DNA of 64,000 bases from Tindallia californiensis (GCF_900107405.1 NZ_FNPV01000004.1:1-64000); one strand, 5' to 3'; positions 53,158 to 63,774 are shown, counted from the stretch's first letter. Made by a program: numbers and translations. Notes: generated from the sequence alone by a model not told the origin.

Positions 53158-53598
53158 GTGAATACAGTTATCCTGATTGGAAATCTGGCCAGAGACCCGG
53201 AACTGCGTTATACAGCTAATGGAAAAGCAGTGACAAACTTAACTGTTGCGGTGAATCGTGGCTATGGTAAAAACAACGAAGCGGATTTTATTCGAGTCGT
53301 TGTATGGGAGAAACAAGCAGAAAACTGCGCCAACTATCTGGCGAAAGGCCGGAAAGTTGCTGTTCAGGGAAGGCTTCAAGTAAGTTCTTACGAAGCGAAA
53401 GATGGTTCAACCCGTTATAATACGGATGTTGTTGCTAATGTTATTGAATTTTTAGGTGGCGACAACTCATCGACAGGATCGTCTCAAGCAATGCAACGTA
53501 CCAGCAGTCCTGAGGCATCATCTGATTTTAATCCGGAAGAAGAGATTAATGTAGATGACTTCAAAGCAATGGACGATGATGAAGACTTGCCATTCTAA
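53158..53598 (+). CDS. ssb: Single-stranded DNA-binding protein
   Basis: 146 residues. N-terminal OB fold (NTVILIGNLARDPELRYTANGKAV, ADFIRVVVWEKQAENCANYL, KVAVQGRLQVSSYE), then a low-complexity linker and the conserved acidic tip DDDEDLPF that recruits repair and replication proteins. GTG 53158 follows AGGGGG. It is between rpsF and rpsR as usual. Confidence 0.97.
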   Translation: MNTVILIGNLARDPELRYTANGKAVTNLTVAVNRGYGKNNEADFIRVVVWEKQAENCANYLAKGRKVAVQGRLQVSSYEAKDGSTRYNTDVVANVIEFLGGDNSSTGSSQAMQRTSSPEASSDFNPEEEINVDDFKAMDDDEDLPF

Positions 53599-53640
53599 TG
53601 ACCGTAAAGCAATATTTTGTGTAAAGGAGGGAATTCCCTT

Positions 53641-53871
53641 ATGATGAACAGAAGAAAAAAGAGAAGCAAAAAGAAGATTTGTACTTTTTGTGCCGATAAA
53701 AAAGCAACCATTGATTACAAAGATATTGGACGATTAAAAAAATATCTGACAGAGAGAGGTAAGATTTTACCTCGCCGAATTAGTGGAAATTGTGCAATCC
53801 ATCAGCGAGATATTACGCAAGCTATCAAAAGATCCAGATTCATGGCATTGCTGCCATATACAGTGGACTAA
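53641..53871 (+). CDS. rpsR: 30S ribosomal protein S18, zinc-type
   Basis: 76 residues. RRRKK-rich N-terminus, [23 protein letters not shown] and [20 protein letters not shown]. The CxxC pair plus a later Cys and His suggest the cysteine-containing, zinc-binding (C+) form. ATG 53641 follows AAAGGAGGG. The upstream in-frame segment is the intergenic region. Confidence 0.95.
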   Translation: MMNRRKKRSKKKICTFCADKKATIDYKDIGRLKKYLTERGKILPRRISGNCAIHQRDITQAIKRSRFMALLPYTVD

Positions 53872-53897
53872 CTCCTGGAGAAGAGGAGAGCGCAAAA

Positions 53898-55556
53898 ATG
53901 ATCTGGAAAAAAATAGGAACATCATGCATTACCGTCTGTGTGACGGTGATCCTGCTGGTAAGTACTGTGGTACCTGTGCAAGGCATAGAAACCCATGGAA
54001 TAGAAGATTCTTGGATCATTCTTAATGGGGAAAGGTCAAAGGCCTCGGACTTTGAATCCTGGGAAGATGCACAGGAAATAAAGGTATTTGCCTCTGAAAA
54101 AAAAGAGCTGACAAATCATTCCGCTGGCTATAAACTTCAGTATCCGGCAAGTATGGAAGAAGACTTCTCGCTTTCGGCTGTAAGAGGTGTGCTGGAGGAT
54201 GATGTCACAAAGTTAGAAATATATCATGATCAGTTTTCAGGAACGATTCATTCAGCAAACAGTTATATTAGTTATAGCCGAGGGTTTTTGCAGAATAGGC
54301 AAGACCATCACCTTCGTCGGCAGGAAGTTCTTAAGGTAAACGGTATGACGGTTCACTACCTGGAATGGGACAGAACACCGATAAAGGCGATTGAAAACGA
54401 CCGGCACCATTATGCAAAAGCTATTTTTCTACGAAATTCAATGGAAGTTTTTACGTTACTATTCAAATCTCAGGAGCCTATGGAGAATCACTGGGATATC
54501 ATCGAAAGCTTTGAACTCGTAGATAGAAAAGCAACTCCACAGCTTCATCAGCGGTACTATCCGATGGACCGCGACTGGAGTTTACAAACACAAGCATTCT
54601 ACCAACAATACTTTATTGATAGCGATGAGTTAATATGGGGCATATTTGAGTACTCGGCGCCAGGAGATTTCGTTGATCTTTTTCGATTAGAAAGAAGGCT
54701 GGAATACGAATTTCCGTTTTTGTTACATTACAAGAATTTTGAACGGGAATTTCCCCGTCAAGAGTTGGAGAATGCCAGAGAAGAAAAAAGAAATGTGGTT
54801 CTGACATTACAAACAAAGCATCGAGAAGACGAAAAGAACAGACGGGTACTGTATGATGTTTTGGAAGGGAAGCATGACGACCATATAGATATGTACGCCA
54901 GAGAATTAAAAGAATTTGGGGAGCCAGTCCTATTTCGTCTTAATAACGAAATGAATGGAGATTGGTGTGTATACTCAGCCTACTTTAGTTCAATGGATAC
55001 AGATATTTTTGTTGCTTCCTGGCGATATATTTACGAACGATTTGAGAAACATAATCTGGATAATGTTATATGGGTTTGGAATCCTCATGATTTATCCTTT
55101 CCTGGGTTTCAATGGAACCATTACCTAATGTATTATCCGGGAGATGAGTATGTTGATATCATAGGAATGACAGGGTATAATCCAGGTACCTATTTTCCGG
55201 GTGAGCGTTGGAAATCTTTTGTCAGTATCTATGCTGACTATTATGAAGAATATAGCATGTTGTTTCAACAGCCACTAATGATCCCGGAATTTGGATCCAA
55301 CTCTGTTGGCGGAGATAAAATAGCATGGATCTGGTCGATGTTTTATCATATGCCCCGTTACGAAGACATAAAAGTAGCGATATGGTGGAATGGTATTGAT
55401 CGTGATGAAGAAGGAAACCCAGGGAGAATTTATCGACTAGATGAAACTCCGGAAATGGTTGAAACCTTTCGAGAAGGGTTGAGTCGTTTTACATCACCAG
55501 AACCAACATGGCGAAATGTAGTAGAGACAGAAGAACATGAAGAAGAAAAAGAATAA
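53898..55556 (+). CDS. Secreted glycoside hydrolase family 26-like protein
   Basis: 552 residues. A signal peptide (residues about 4-30; SCITVCVTVILLVSTVVPVQG) is followed by an N-terminal domain of about 200 residues that I do not recognise. A GH26 TIM barrel follows. The acid/base is Glu351 in RLNNEMNGDWCVYS and the nucleophile is Glu464 in LMIPEFGSNS. WVWNPHD and DIIGMTGYN match the family too. GH26 enzymes cleave mannans, xylans or mixed-linkage glucans. GAGGAGAG lies nearby before ATG 53898. It begins 26 bp after rpsR, with no terminator between. Confidence 0.85.
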   Translation: MIWKKIGTSCITVCVTVILLVSTVVPVQGIETHGIEDSWIILNGERSKASDFESWEDAQEIKVFASEKKELTNHSAGYKLQYPASMEEDFSLSAVRGVLEDDVTKLEIYHDQFSGTIHSANSYISYSRGFLQNRQDHHLRRQEVLKVNGMTVHYLEWDRTPIKAIENDRHHYAKAIFLRNSMEVFTLLFKSQEPMENHWDIIESFELVDRKATPQLHQRYYPMDRDWSLQTQAFYQQYFIDSDELIWGIFEYSAPGDFVDLFRLERRLEYEFPFLLHYKNFEREFPRQELENAREEKRNVVLTLQTKHREDEKNRRVLYDVLEGKHDDHIDMYARELKEFGEPVLFRLNNEMNGDWCVYSAYFSSMDTDIFVASWRYIYERFEKHNLDNVIWVWNPHDLSFPGFQWNHYLMYYPGDEYVDIIGMTGYNPGTYFPGERWKSFVSIYADYYEEYSMLFQQPLMIPEFGSNSVGGDKIAWIWSMFYHMPRYEDIKVAIWWNGIDRDEEGNPGRIYRLDETPEMVETFREGLSRFTSPEPTWRNVVETEEHEEEKE

Positions 55557-55604
55557 AGCCAACCGTATTAAACGGTTATAGGTATTGAAAGGAGTGTGAA
55601 CACC

Positions 55605-56249
55605 ATGGCAGTCCCACAACTGACATTGGTTCCCCGTGAGACCATACAGGACAAAAGTGTAAAGGCCGCTCGTAAGGAAGGTAATATTCCAGCGGTTGTT
55701 TACTCTAAAGGCAAGCCCACCAAAGAGGTGTTTGCTGATGAAAAAGAAATAATGAGACTCCTAAACGAGTTTGGAAGTAATCGTAAAATTACACTAAACT
55801 TAAATGGAGAGAAAAGCTTTGCGATTATCAAAGAAGTTCAAAAAGACTATATGAAGAACCGATTCATTCATTTAGATCTGCAAGCTTTGGATGAGAACGT
55901 AAAACTTTCTATGATGATGAACATCAATATTCTAAATCGTGATTCTGTAGAAAAGGGAGATTACGTTCTTCAGGTGCAGGCTAATGAAGTAGAAATTGAA
56001 ATGTTCCCAAGACATATGCCGGACAGCGTAGAAGTAGATGCTGCTTTACTAAGAGATAAAGATAATCTTACAATGGCGGATCTGAACATCGCTACTGATG
56101 AAAACATTGAAATACTGGACGATAAAGAAACCGTTATTGCAACCCTTTCTTATATTCAGGAAATTTCTGAAGAAGAAAGTGAAGAAGTGGTGGATGCAGG
56201 TGCTGTACCAACGGTTGGAGAAACCGAAGGGACAGCAGGCGAAGAATAG
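55605..56249 (+). CDS. rplY: 50S ribosomal protein L25/general stress protein Ctc
   Basis: 214 residues. LTLVPRETIQDKSVKAARKEGNIPAVVYSKG and the RFIHLDLQALDENVK core are L25; a C-terminal TL5/Ctc-type beta domain follows, and the acidic tail is long. It binds 5S rRNA. AAAGGAG lies about ten bases before ATG 55605; GTG 55596 is too close to the Shine-Dalgarno sequence. A terminator follows. Confidence 0.93.
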   Translation: MAVPQLTLVPRETIQDKSVKAARKEGNIPAVVYSKGKPTKEVFADEKEIMRLLNEFGSNRKITLNLNGEKSFAIIKEVQKDYMKNRFIHLDLQALDENVKLSMMMNINILNRDSVEKGDYVLQVQANEVEIEMFPRHMPDSVEVDAALLRDKDNLTMADLNIATDENIEILDDKETVIATLSYIQEISEEESEEVVDAGAVPTVGETEGTAGEE

Positions 56250-56258
56250 CATCAATAG

Positions 56259-56297
56259 AAAACCTGGAACTTATGTATAAGATTCCGGGTTTTTTTA
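56259..56297 (+). terminator. Intrinsic terminator after the L25 gene
   Basis: aaaacctggaa (56259-56269) pairs with ttccgggtttt (56283-56293), then T-run. Confidence 0.88.
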
Positions 56298-56413
56298 TGC
56301 AAAAAAAAGGGATTCAAGTAAGGCTGTCGAATATAAACAGGAGAGAAGCAATAAGACAATGTAGAGGGGCACTATGCTGGCTATTGGAATGTGGGGGCAA
56401 AGGAAGTGAAAGC

Positions 56414-56593
56414 GTGAAAGGCAAATTGATTTCTCTTCACTGCGAAGAAAGAAAAAATAATTGGAAATTGAACGAGGATGAAGAAGAGGAAAGAATACGT
56501 ACGCTCGCCCTGGTACTACAGGTTGTTGAAAGCGTTAAGAAAGACAAAAAAACTTGTTTGGAAACAAAAAACATTGAAAATTACAAACGTTGA
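56414..56593 (+). CDS. Small charged hypothetical protein
   Basis: 60 residues from GTG 56414, preceded by AAAGGAAG. The sequence is rich in Glu and Lys (NEDEEEERIRT, VESVKKDKK) with a short aliphatic helix LALVLQVVE. No family is recognised. The same frame is open from 56273, but that part overlaps the L25 terminator. The terminator downstream supports a transcribed unit, though it may simply belong to the convergent gene. Confidence 0.4.
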   Translation: MKGKLISLHCEERKNNWKLNEDEEEERIRTLALVLQVVESVKKDKKTCLETKNIENYKR

Positions 56594-56611
56594 TAACAAA
56601 AAAGATAAAAT

Positions 56612-56650
56612 AAAAAGTCTGGATTCTGCTTAAAGCAGTCCAGACTTTTT
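56612..56650. terminator. Bidirectional terminator between convergent genes
   Basis: aaaaagtctgga (56612-56623) pairs with tccagacttttt (56639-56650), with a nested ctgct/agcag stem. Confidence 0.9.
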
Positions 56651-56680
56651 ATTTTGAATGATTGCGAGGAGTGAATAGGG

Positions 56681-57319
56681 TTAAAATTCAGAAATATCTT
56701 TGTAATAAATCAAATCTGTAAAAGTTTCGCCTATATAATCTTCATACCGTACGCCGGCTAAGTGATAATTTTGTTTTTTACGAAAAGCTAAAGAGGCGAA
56801 ATTAGGTGTAGGACTAATAATGGTTTCGGCTAACATGGTTTCAATGTTCTTTTGACGAATATCCTTGATTAAGCGTTTATAAAGTTCACTTCCGATTCCA
56901 TGACCAGTAAGGTAAGATTGAATAGCTGTTTTATCGACTACAATAAAATCATTAAGGCGTTCCTGGTCAAAAGAAGGGTGCCAGTGAACATCTTCCAACC
57001 AAGAAGGATTATCTTCCAGCCATTGAGATTTCGTGTAACCGATTAAAAAGCCAACAATTTGGCTTCGATTTTTTCCGGTAACGTTTTCGGCGACATAAAA
57101 ATGATCAAGCCTTTTTGCTAGTTCGGAGAATTTTTCCTTGTAATAGGTCGGGTCGGAAGAGTAATTGTCTACCAAAAACCCTTGAGAAGAATCTTTTTGA
57201 CCAGTACCTACGGAAGCGGCAATTTGAAAAACCGAATTAATATCTGACTCATTAACACGGCGGACTTCGATATAGCTGCGAAAAACAATTTTTTCCTTGC
57301 CGACAGAACCTGGAATCAT
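56681..57319 (-). CDS. GNAT-family N-acetyltransferase
   Basis: 212 residues. The acetyl-CoA-binding signature is GHGIGSELYKRLIKDI (a GxGxGS-type loop). The strand YIEVRRVNESDINSVFQIAA forms the N-terminal start of the fold. Acceptor unknown. AAAGGAGG precedes the ATG. It is convergent with the small hypothetical gene and divergent from the copper operon. Confidence 0.82.
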   Translation of the reverse strand: MIPGSVGKEKIVFRSYIEVRRVNESDINSVFQIAASVGTGQKDSSQGFLVDNYSSDPTYYKEKFSELAKRLDHFYVAENVTGKNRSQIVGFLIGYTKSQWLEDNPSWLEDVHWHPSFDQERLNDFIVVDKTAIQSYLTGHGIGSELYKRLIKDIRQKNIETMLAETIISPTPNFASLAFRKKQNYHLAGVRYEDYIGETFTDLIYYKDISEF

Positions 57320-57436
57320 TGGAGCCCCTCCTTTATCGAATTAATGAATAGAACAGGGACCATGGGCGGCTCCCTTTCTAGGACAATAGTACAATAATTA
57401 TAGTATATGAAAGAAAATCTGTCAATCCGCCAACTC

Positions 57437-57466
57437 TTTACATAGGGTAGGGGGGTATGGTATAAT
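57437..57466 (+). promoter_or_regulatory. Copper-operon promoter with CsoR-type operator
   Basis: TTTACA (57437-57442), 18-bp spacer, TATAAT (57461-57466). The spacer contains AGGGTAGGGGGGTATGG, a G-rich CsoR-like operator located between the -35 and -10. Copper binding to CsoR would release it. Confidence 0.82.
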
Positions 57467-57486
57467 GCATCGAGGGAGGAGATAGA

Positions 57487-57777
57487 ATGAATACAGAAAA
57501 AACGCCATCAAAGCATTCGGCAGAGGTACAAAAGAGCTTATTGCATCGCTTAAATCGGGTAGAGGGACAGATACGTGGTATAAAAAAACTTATTAGTAAT
57601 GAAGTTTACTGTGATGATATACTCCATCAGTTGGAGGCGTCCAGATCGGCGCTTAAATCCATCGAAATGGTATTATTAGAAAGTCATTTGAAGCACTGTG
57701 TGATCCATCAACTAAAAAAGGGAGATGTATCTGTGGTGGACGAAGTTCTGACAACGATAAAAAAAATAACAAAATAA
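57487..57777 (+). CDS. csoR: CsoR-family copper-sensing repressor
   Basis: 96 residues, all-helical DUF156 family. LLHRLNRVEGQIRGIKKLISN is the DNA-facing start. The Cu(I) ligands are Cys42 (VYCDDIL), His67 and Cys71 (ESHLKHC), the complete CsoR set; sulfur-sensing CstR relatives lack the His. First gene of csoR-copA-copZ. The short leader follows the operator directly. Confidence 0.94.
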   Translation: MNTEKTPSKHSAEVQKSLLHRLNRVEGQIRGIKKLISNEVYCDDILHQLEASRSALKSIEMVLLESHLKHCVIHQLKKGDVSVVDEVLTTIKKITK

Positions 57778-57829
57778 TGAGCGAAAACGAATGAAGGAAA
57801 AGATGGAAATCTTGCAAAAGGAGGATGAC

Positions 57830-60340
57830 ATGAAAAATACAAAGCTTAAAATAGGTGGCATGTCTTGTGCTAGTTGTTCAGCCGCAATTGAAAAAAAGCT
57901 AGCTAAGTGGGAAGGTATTGAAAAAGCAGATATTAATATGGCTACAGAAAAACTTCATCTACGCTATGACGAGTCTCAAAACTCCTTAGAAATGATTGCA
58001 AAAGCCATTGAAGATTTGGGATATCAAGTGCTTATGGAGGAAGAGGAAACAGAGACAAAAGAAGAGAAGGATGGAACGGCCCGATCAATACGTAAAACAT
58101 TTAAAATCACCGGTATGACTTGTACGGCTTGTTCTGCTGCCATAGAGAAAGCTTTGAGTAAGATGGGAGGTGTAGAAGAGGCTATAGTGAATTTTCCAGC
58201 TGAAAAACTAACGGTAATATTTTCACCTGATCAGGTGAGGATAGTTGAAATTAGTAAAAAAATTACTGACCTTGGTTACGAGTTGATATCAGAGCCAAAA
58301 GGAGGTCAGGAGGTAGATCAGGATGAAATCATGATGCAAAAATCATGGAAAAGAATGGTCCGGTCAGCTATATTGTCGGGTACGATCATGTTTCTGATGA
58401 TTCTTCATATGGTTATAGGGGTTGAAATCCCGTACTATCTGGTGGTCGTTAATCTTCTGGCCTTTCCAAATATATTTTTGCTAGGTAAAAAGGTTCACAA
58501 GGCAAGTTTTAATGCATTAAAAAATGGAAGTCCCAATATGGATGTATTGGTTTCGTTAGGGTCTTTGCCACCTTATTTAATCGGCTTAACAGCTTTTTTC
58601 TTTCCACTGCAAGCATTTACAGAAATGGCTAGTAGTATTATGACCTTTCACTTAATAGGGAAATACCTGGAAAATCGTGCAAAAGGAAGAGCTTCCCAGG
58701 CGATACGTAAACTGGTCGAAATGGGAGCCAAAACAGCGACCATCCTTTTACGGGGAGAAGAAATGGAAGTGCCTGTGGAAGAATTGCAACCAGAAGATGT
58801 CATGATTGTAAAACCGGGCGAAAAAATTCCTACAGACGGGATTATTATAGAAGGGAAAAGCACCATCGATGAATCCATGGCCACAGGAGAATCTATGCCG
58901 GTGAAGAGAGAATCGGGTGATCCGGTGATTGGAGCAACGATCAATAAGCAGGGATTACTAAAAGTAAAAGTGACCAAGGTGGGTGACGAAACCTTTTTGT
59001 CCCAGGTTATTCAGTTGGTAGAAGCTTGCCAAGGTTCTAAAGTTCCAATTCAGGAATTTGCTGACCGGATCACTGGATACTTTGTTCCGGCGATTTTGAT
59101 AATAACCGTAGTTGTGTTTTCATCAAACCTGCTGTTTCCGGAATTTCATCAAAGTATTTTGCAATGGGGAGCAGGTTTTTTACCATGGGTGAATCCGGAT
59201 GCTGGAACGTTATCGATTGCTTTTGTTACAGCGACGGCTGTGTTGGTTATTGCTTGCCCTTGTGCTCTTGGTCTTGGAACGCCTACGGCTCTTATGGTAG
59301 GGAGTGGAATGGGGGCTGAAAAAGGAATTTTAATTCGAAATGGCGAAGCGGTACAAACCTTCAAGAACTTAAAAATGATTATTTTTGATAAAACAGGAAC
59401 GTTAACCCACGGAAGACCGGCTGTAACGGATATTGTGACGGGAGACGGGGTGGATGAGTTTTCTTTAATGAAAGTAGCAGGGGCCTTAGAAAAGGGCTCG
59501 GAACATCCGCTAGCCCATGCAATCATAGAAGAAGCGAAAAAAAGAAAAATACCCATGGGAGACATCCAAGGTTTTGAAGCAGTAACAGGCATGGGGATTG
59601 AAGGGTTTTTGGATGGAGATAAGGTTTTAATGGGAAATAGAAAAATAATGGAAAAACACAAAATAGCTTATGAACATTTGGAAGAAGAAATTCAAAGACT
59701 GGAAAATGAAGCGAAAACAGTGATGATGATTGTTCGTGAAGAAAACCTATTAGGAATCATTGCTGTGGCTGATCCGGTAAAAGAAGACTCGCCTAAAGCT
59801 GTTAAAGAACTACAGGAAATGGGTATTCAAACAGCAATGGTAACGGGTGATAACGAGCGGACAGCTAGAGCTATTGCGGAAAAAATTGGGATTGATTACG
59901 TAATAGCCGAAGTACTGCCGGAAGGAAAAGTAGAAGAAGTGAAAACGCTTCAGAAAAAATTTGAAACAGTGGCAATGGTAGGCGATGGAATCAATGATGC
60001 ACCGGCGCTAAAGCAGGCAAATATTGGTATTGCCATTGGGACCGGGACTGATGTTGCAATAGAAGCGGCCGATGTTACTTTGGTAAAAGGAGAGTTGAGT
60101 GGTATTATCTCAGCGATATTATTATCGAGAGGGACTTTCCGGAAAATCAAAGAAAACTATTTTTGGGCCTGGTTTTACAATGCAATAGCCATACCGGTAG
60201 CGATGGTGGGATTACTTCATCCTATGATTGGGGCGGCGGCGATGTCTATCAGCTCTTTGAATGTGATTTATAACTCTTTGCGCTTAAAAAAGACAGATAT
60301 ACAGCCGTCGTTTAAGAAAGTTGTAGAAAAAAACGTATAA
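57830..60340 (+). CDS. copA: Copper-exporting P1B-type ATPase
   Basis: 836 residues. Two N-terminal HMA domains with GMSCASC and GMTCTAC metal sites precede eight membrane helices. Key motifs: actuator TGES, ion-binding CPC at 476-478, phosphorylation DKTGT starting at Asp520, SEHPLAHA (the HP motif), and GDGINDAPAL. It exports Cu(I). ATG 57830 follows AAAGGAGGA; ATG 57791 has no ribosome site. Transcribed with csoR and copZ. Confidence 0.97.
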   Translation: MKNTKLKIGGMSCASCSAAIEKKLAKWEGIEKADINMATEKLHLRYDESQNSLEMIAKAIEDLGYQVLMEEEETETKEEKDGTARSIRKTFKITGMTCTACSAAIEKALSKMGGVEEAIVNFPAEKLTVIFSPDQVRIVEISKKITDLGYELISEPKGGQEVDQDEIMMQKSWKRMVRSAILSGTIMFLMILHMVIGVEIPYYLVVVNLLAFPNIFLLGKKVHKASFNALKNGSPNMDVLVSLGSLPPYLIGLTAFFFPLQAFTEMASSIMTFHLIGKYLENRAKGRASQAIRKLVEMGAKTATILLRGEEMEVPVEELQPEDVMIVKPGEKIPTDGIIIEGKSTIDESMATGESMPVKRESGDPVIGATINKQGLLKVKVTKVGDETFLSQVIQLVEACQGSKVPIQEFADRITGYFVPAILIITVVVFSSNLLFPEFHQSILQWGAGFLPWVNPDAGTLSIAFVTATAVLVIACPCALGLGTPTALMVGSGMGAEKGILIRNGEAVQTFKNLKMIIFDKTGTLTHGRPAVTDIVTGDGVDEFSLMKVAGALEKGSEHPLAHAIIEEAKKRKIPMGDIQGFEAVTGMGIEGFLDGDKVLMGNRKIMEKHKIAYEHLEEEIQRLENEAKTVMMIVREENLLGIIAVADPVKEDSPKAVKELQEMGIQTAMVTGDNERTARAIAEKIGIDYVIAEVLPEGKVEEVKTLQKKFETVAMVGDGINDAPALKQANIGIAIGTGTDVAIEAADVTLVKGELSGIISAILLSRGTFRKIKENYFWAWFYNAIAIPVAMVGLLHPMIGAAAMSISSLNVIYNSLRLKKTDIQPSFKKVVEKNV

Positions 60341-60363
60341 AATACTCAAAGAGGAGGTAAACA

Positions 60364-60579
60364 ATGAGAAAGCTAATTAAAATCGAAGGGATGACCTGCG
60401 GTCATTGCTCAGCAAGGGTAGAAAAAAACCTGGCACAGGTGGATGGTGTAGAGGAAGTGGTAATCGACTTGGAAGCGAAGAATGCCATTGTAACACTTGG
60501 GAAAGCAGTAAATAACGAAACGATCGTTGAGGCAATAGATGATGCGGGATACGATGTAATTGATATATCAGAAGCATAG
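60364..60579 (+). CDS. copZ: Copper chaperone CopZ
   Basis: 71 residues, one HMA domain, IEGMTCGHCSARVEKNL, with the CxxC copper site. It carries Cu(I) to CopA and CsoR. Stand-alone size is typical. AGAGGAGG precedes the ATG. Confidence 0.95.
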   Translation: MRKLIKIEGMTCGHCSARVEKNLAQVDGVEEVVIDLEAKNAIVTLGKAVNNETIVEAIDDAGYDVIDISEA

Positions 60580-60580
60580 A

Positions 60581-60611
60581 AAAAAAGCAGATCTTTGGAT
60601 CTGTTTTTTTC
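60581..60611 (+). terminator. Terminator of the copper operon
   Basis: cagatc (60588-60593) pairs with gatctg (60598-60603), flanked by A- and T-runs. Confidence 0.85.
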
Positions 60612-60634
60612 TACCTAGTTTTTGAATAATTTAG

Positions 60635-60663
60635 TTGAAAATTTACTTGAAACCATGTATGAT
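60635..60663 (+). promoter_or_regulatory. Promoter of the double-rhodanese lipoprotein gene
   Basis: TTGAAA (60635-60640), 17-bp spacer, TATGAT (60658-60663). Confidence 0.65.
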
Positions 60664-60915
60664 GATATAGGAGAAAAAATACTATTGGCGAAATCGAACA
60701 AAAAAATAATGAAATAAGGAGTGCCTGAGATACAGATAAACAAAAAAGAATTTACTGACAGCGAATTAACATTTTTAGTAGTTTTTTAGCAGAAAGATTA
60801 AGTGGGTATATTTTTTTTGCTAAGTTTGTTTTTAAATTCACAAGCCCAAAAAGAAAACACATAGGCAATACACTTGTGAATTAAAGAAAATATAAAAAGC
60901 TAGAAGGAGGAAGTT
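60664..60915 (+). other. Long 5' leader with inverted repeat
   Basis: About 245 nt separate the promoter from the lipoprotein gene. AATTCACAAG (60835-60844) is complementary to CTTGTGAATT (60873-60882). No coding frame or known riboswitch is supported. Confidence 0.45.
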
Positions 60916-61881
60916 ATGATGAGTCAGAAAAAAATATTAAGCTTATTACTTGCATTACTTTTATCTTTATCACTATTGGCAGGATGTGGGTCCCCTGCTG
61001 AAGAAGCAGAGGAAGTAGAAGAACCGGTTGTGGAAGAAGTGGTTGAAGAGCCGGCAGATGAATCAGAAGAAGAGGCGGAACTGGATAGAGAAACGGTTAT
61101 AAAAGAGGCAACAACGGCTTACTATGATTCTATTACAGAAGAAAATAGTACATGGAACATGATTAGCTTTGAGAATGCTCTTCCTCTCATTGAAGAGAAT
61201 CCGGAAGATTATTTTATCGTGGACATGCGTAGTGCAGAAGATTATGCAGAAGGTCATATACCAGGCGCTGTCCATATTCCATATTCGGAAATAGGAGATA
61301 AGATGAATGTTCTGCCGGACGACCGTCAAATTCTGGTCTACTGCTTCACTGGGCAAACATCTGGTCAGGCAATTGCGGCAATGCAGCTGATGGGTTTTGA
61401 TGCATTATCACTGCAAGGTGGCATGAACTTTGGATGGGCACCCTTGGAACTGGGTGAAGACACCTTAGAAACAGAAGCGAATGAACTGCCGGAAGCGGAT
61501 GCAAGCTGGACTCCTGAACAAGAAATTTTGTTGGTAGCAATTCATAATCATTTCACTCAGGGAACCAATTATATTGTTCGTCCGCCGGAAGTAAAAGAAT
61601 TAATTGAGGCAGGATCAGAGGATATTGAAATCATTGATATTCGAAATCAAGAGGCTTATGATGAAGGACATATTGAAGGTGCAATGTTGATACCATTCCC
61701 AGAAATAGGGGAACGGATGGAAGAAATTTCTACTGAAAAACCAGTTTACGTTACTTGCTTCTCTGGTCAGACGGCAGGGCAAACCATTTTGAATCTTCGT
61801 TTGAATGGTATCGATGCAATGCCTTTGTATAGAGGCATGCGAGGCTGGACAGCAGAAGAAATGCCGGTTGTAACTCCTTAA
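60916..61881 (+). CDS. Lipoprotein with two rhodanese domains
   Basis: 321 residues. The lipobox LLAGC (Cys at about residue 24) is followed by a Glu/Val-rich linker (27-58). Rhodanese domain one (about 80-175) has the active Cys in VYCFTGQTSG; domain two (about 220-318) has it in VTCFSGQTAG. Both active sites are intact, unlike CstB's first domain. It would transfer sulfane sulfur outside the membrane. ATG 60919 gives better spacing (8 bp) from AAGGAGG than ATG 60916 and is equally acceptable. Confidence 0.88.
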   Translation: MMSQKKILSLLLALLLSLSLLAGCGSPAEEAEEVEEPVVEEVVEEPADESEEEAELDRETVIKEATTAYYDSITEENSTWNMISFENALPLIEENPEDYFIVDMRSAEDYAEGHIPGAVHIPYSEIGDKMNVLPDDRQILVYCFTGQTSGQAIAAMQLMGFDALSLQGGMNFGWAPLELGEDTLETEANELPEADASWTPEQEILLVAIHNHFTQGTNYIVRPPEVKELIEAGSEDIEIIDIRNQEAYDEGHIEGAMLIPFPEIGERMEEISTEKPVYVTCFSGQTAGQTILNLRLNGIDAMPLYRGMRGWTAEEMPVVTP

Positions 61882-61911
61882 TATAGGTAATCCCCCTCTT
61901 TTTTAGAGCAT

Positions 61912-61949
61912 TAGCACACCATACCGAGTGAAAGTGGAATGGTGTGCTA
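61912..61949 (+). terminator. Terminator after the rhodanese lipoprotein
   Basis: tagcacaccat (61912-61922) pairs with atggtgtgcta (61939-61949); a short T-run follows. Confidence 0.7.
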
Positions 61950-62039
61950 TGCTTTTAGGTACAAAATTATAGGTGTAGTGGGTTCAAGGGATTTAAGAGT
62001 AAAAAAGGTTGGAAATTTCTGAATAATGATAATGTTTCC

Positions 62040-62068
62040 TTGACAGAGAAGGGTCTTTTCGATATACT
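62040..62068 (+). promoter_or_regulatory. Consensus SigA promoter upstream of glpK
   Basis: TTGACA (62040-62045), exactly 17 bp, TATACT (62063-62068). The best promoter match in the window. The glpK start lies 190 bp downstream. Confidence 0.82.
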
Positions 62069-62113
62069 TTCCGTAAAGAATAAAAAATAGATGAAACAAG
62101 GACATTGGATGGG

Positions 62114-62142
62114 AGAGTCGTTGAAGTGACTCTTGTTTTTTT
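62114..62142 (+). terminator. Leader terminator between promoter and glpK
   Basis: agagtc (62114-62119) pairs with gactct (62128-62133), followed by TG and a run of T. Transcription from the promoter would meet this before glpK. Confidence 0.62.
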
Positions 62143-62230
62143 TGTCCTTTTTTGTGCCTAGAGTTAGCTGGCACGTTTGCTCAGGTGCGAGAAAAAGAAA
62201 AGACCGCTAGTAGGAACTCAAAAACGCTAA

Positions 62231-63754
<1,524 letters not shown>

Positions 63755-63774
63755 GGTTTTAGAGGAGAAAAAAG

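Noticed and set aside
55561-55577. aaccgt/acggtt inverted repeat before the L25 gene
   Set aside because: Only 6 bp without a T-run; too weak to call a terminator.
60720-60745. CTGAGAT near 60729 recalling the TPP riboswitch P3 region
   Set aside because: The required ACCTGA half and the surrounding helices are absent, and the downstream gene is unrelated to thiamine.
61947-62174. Open 75-codon frame on the minus strand
   Set aside because: It covers the glpK promoter and leader terminator and has no recognisable protein features.
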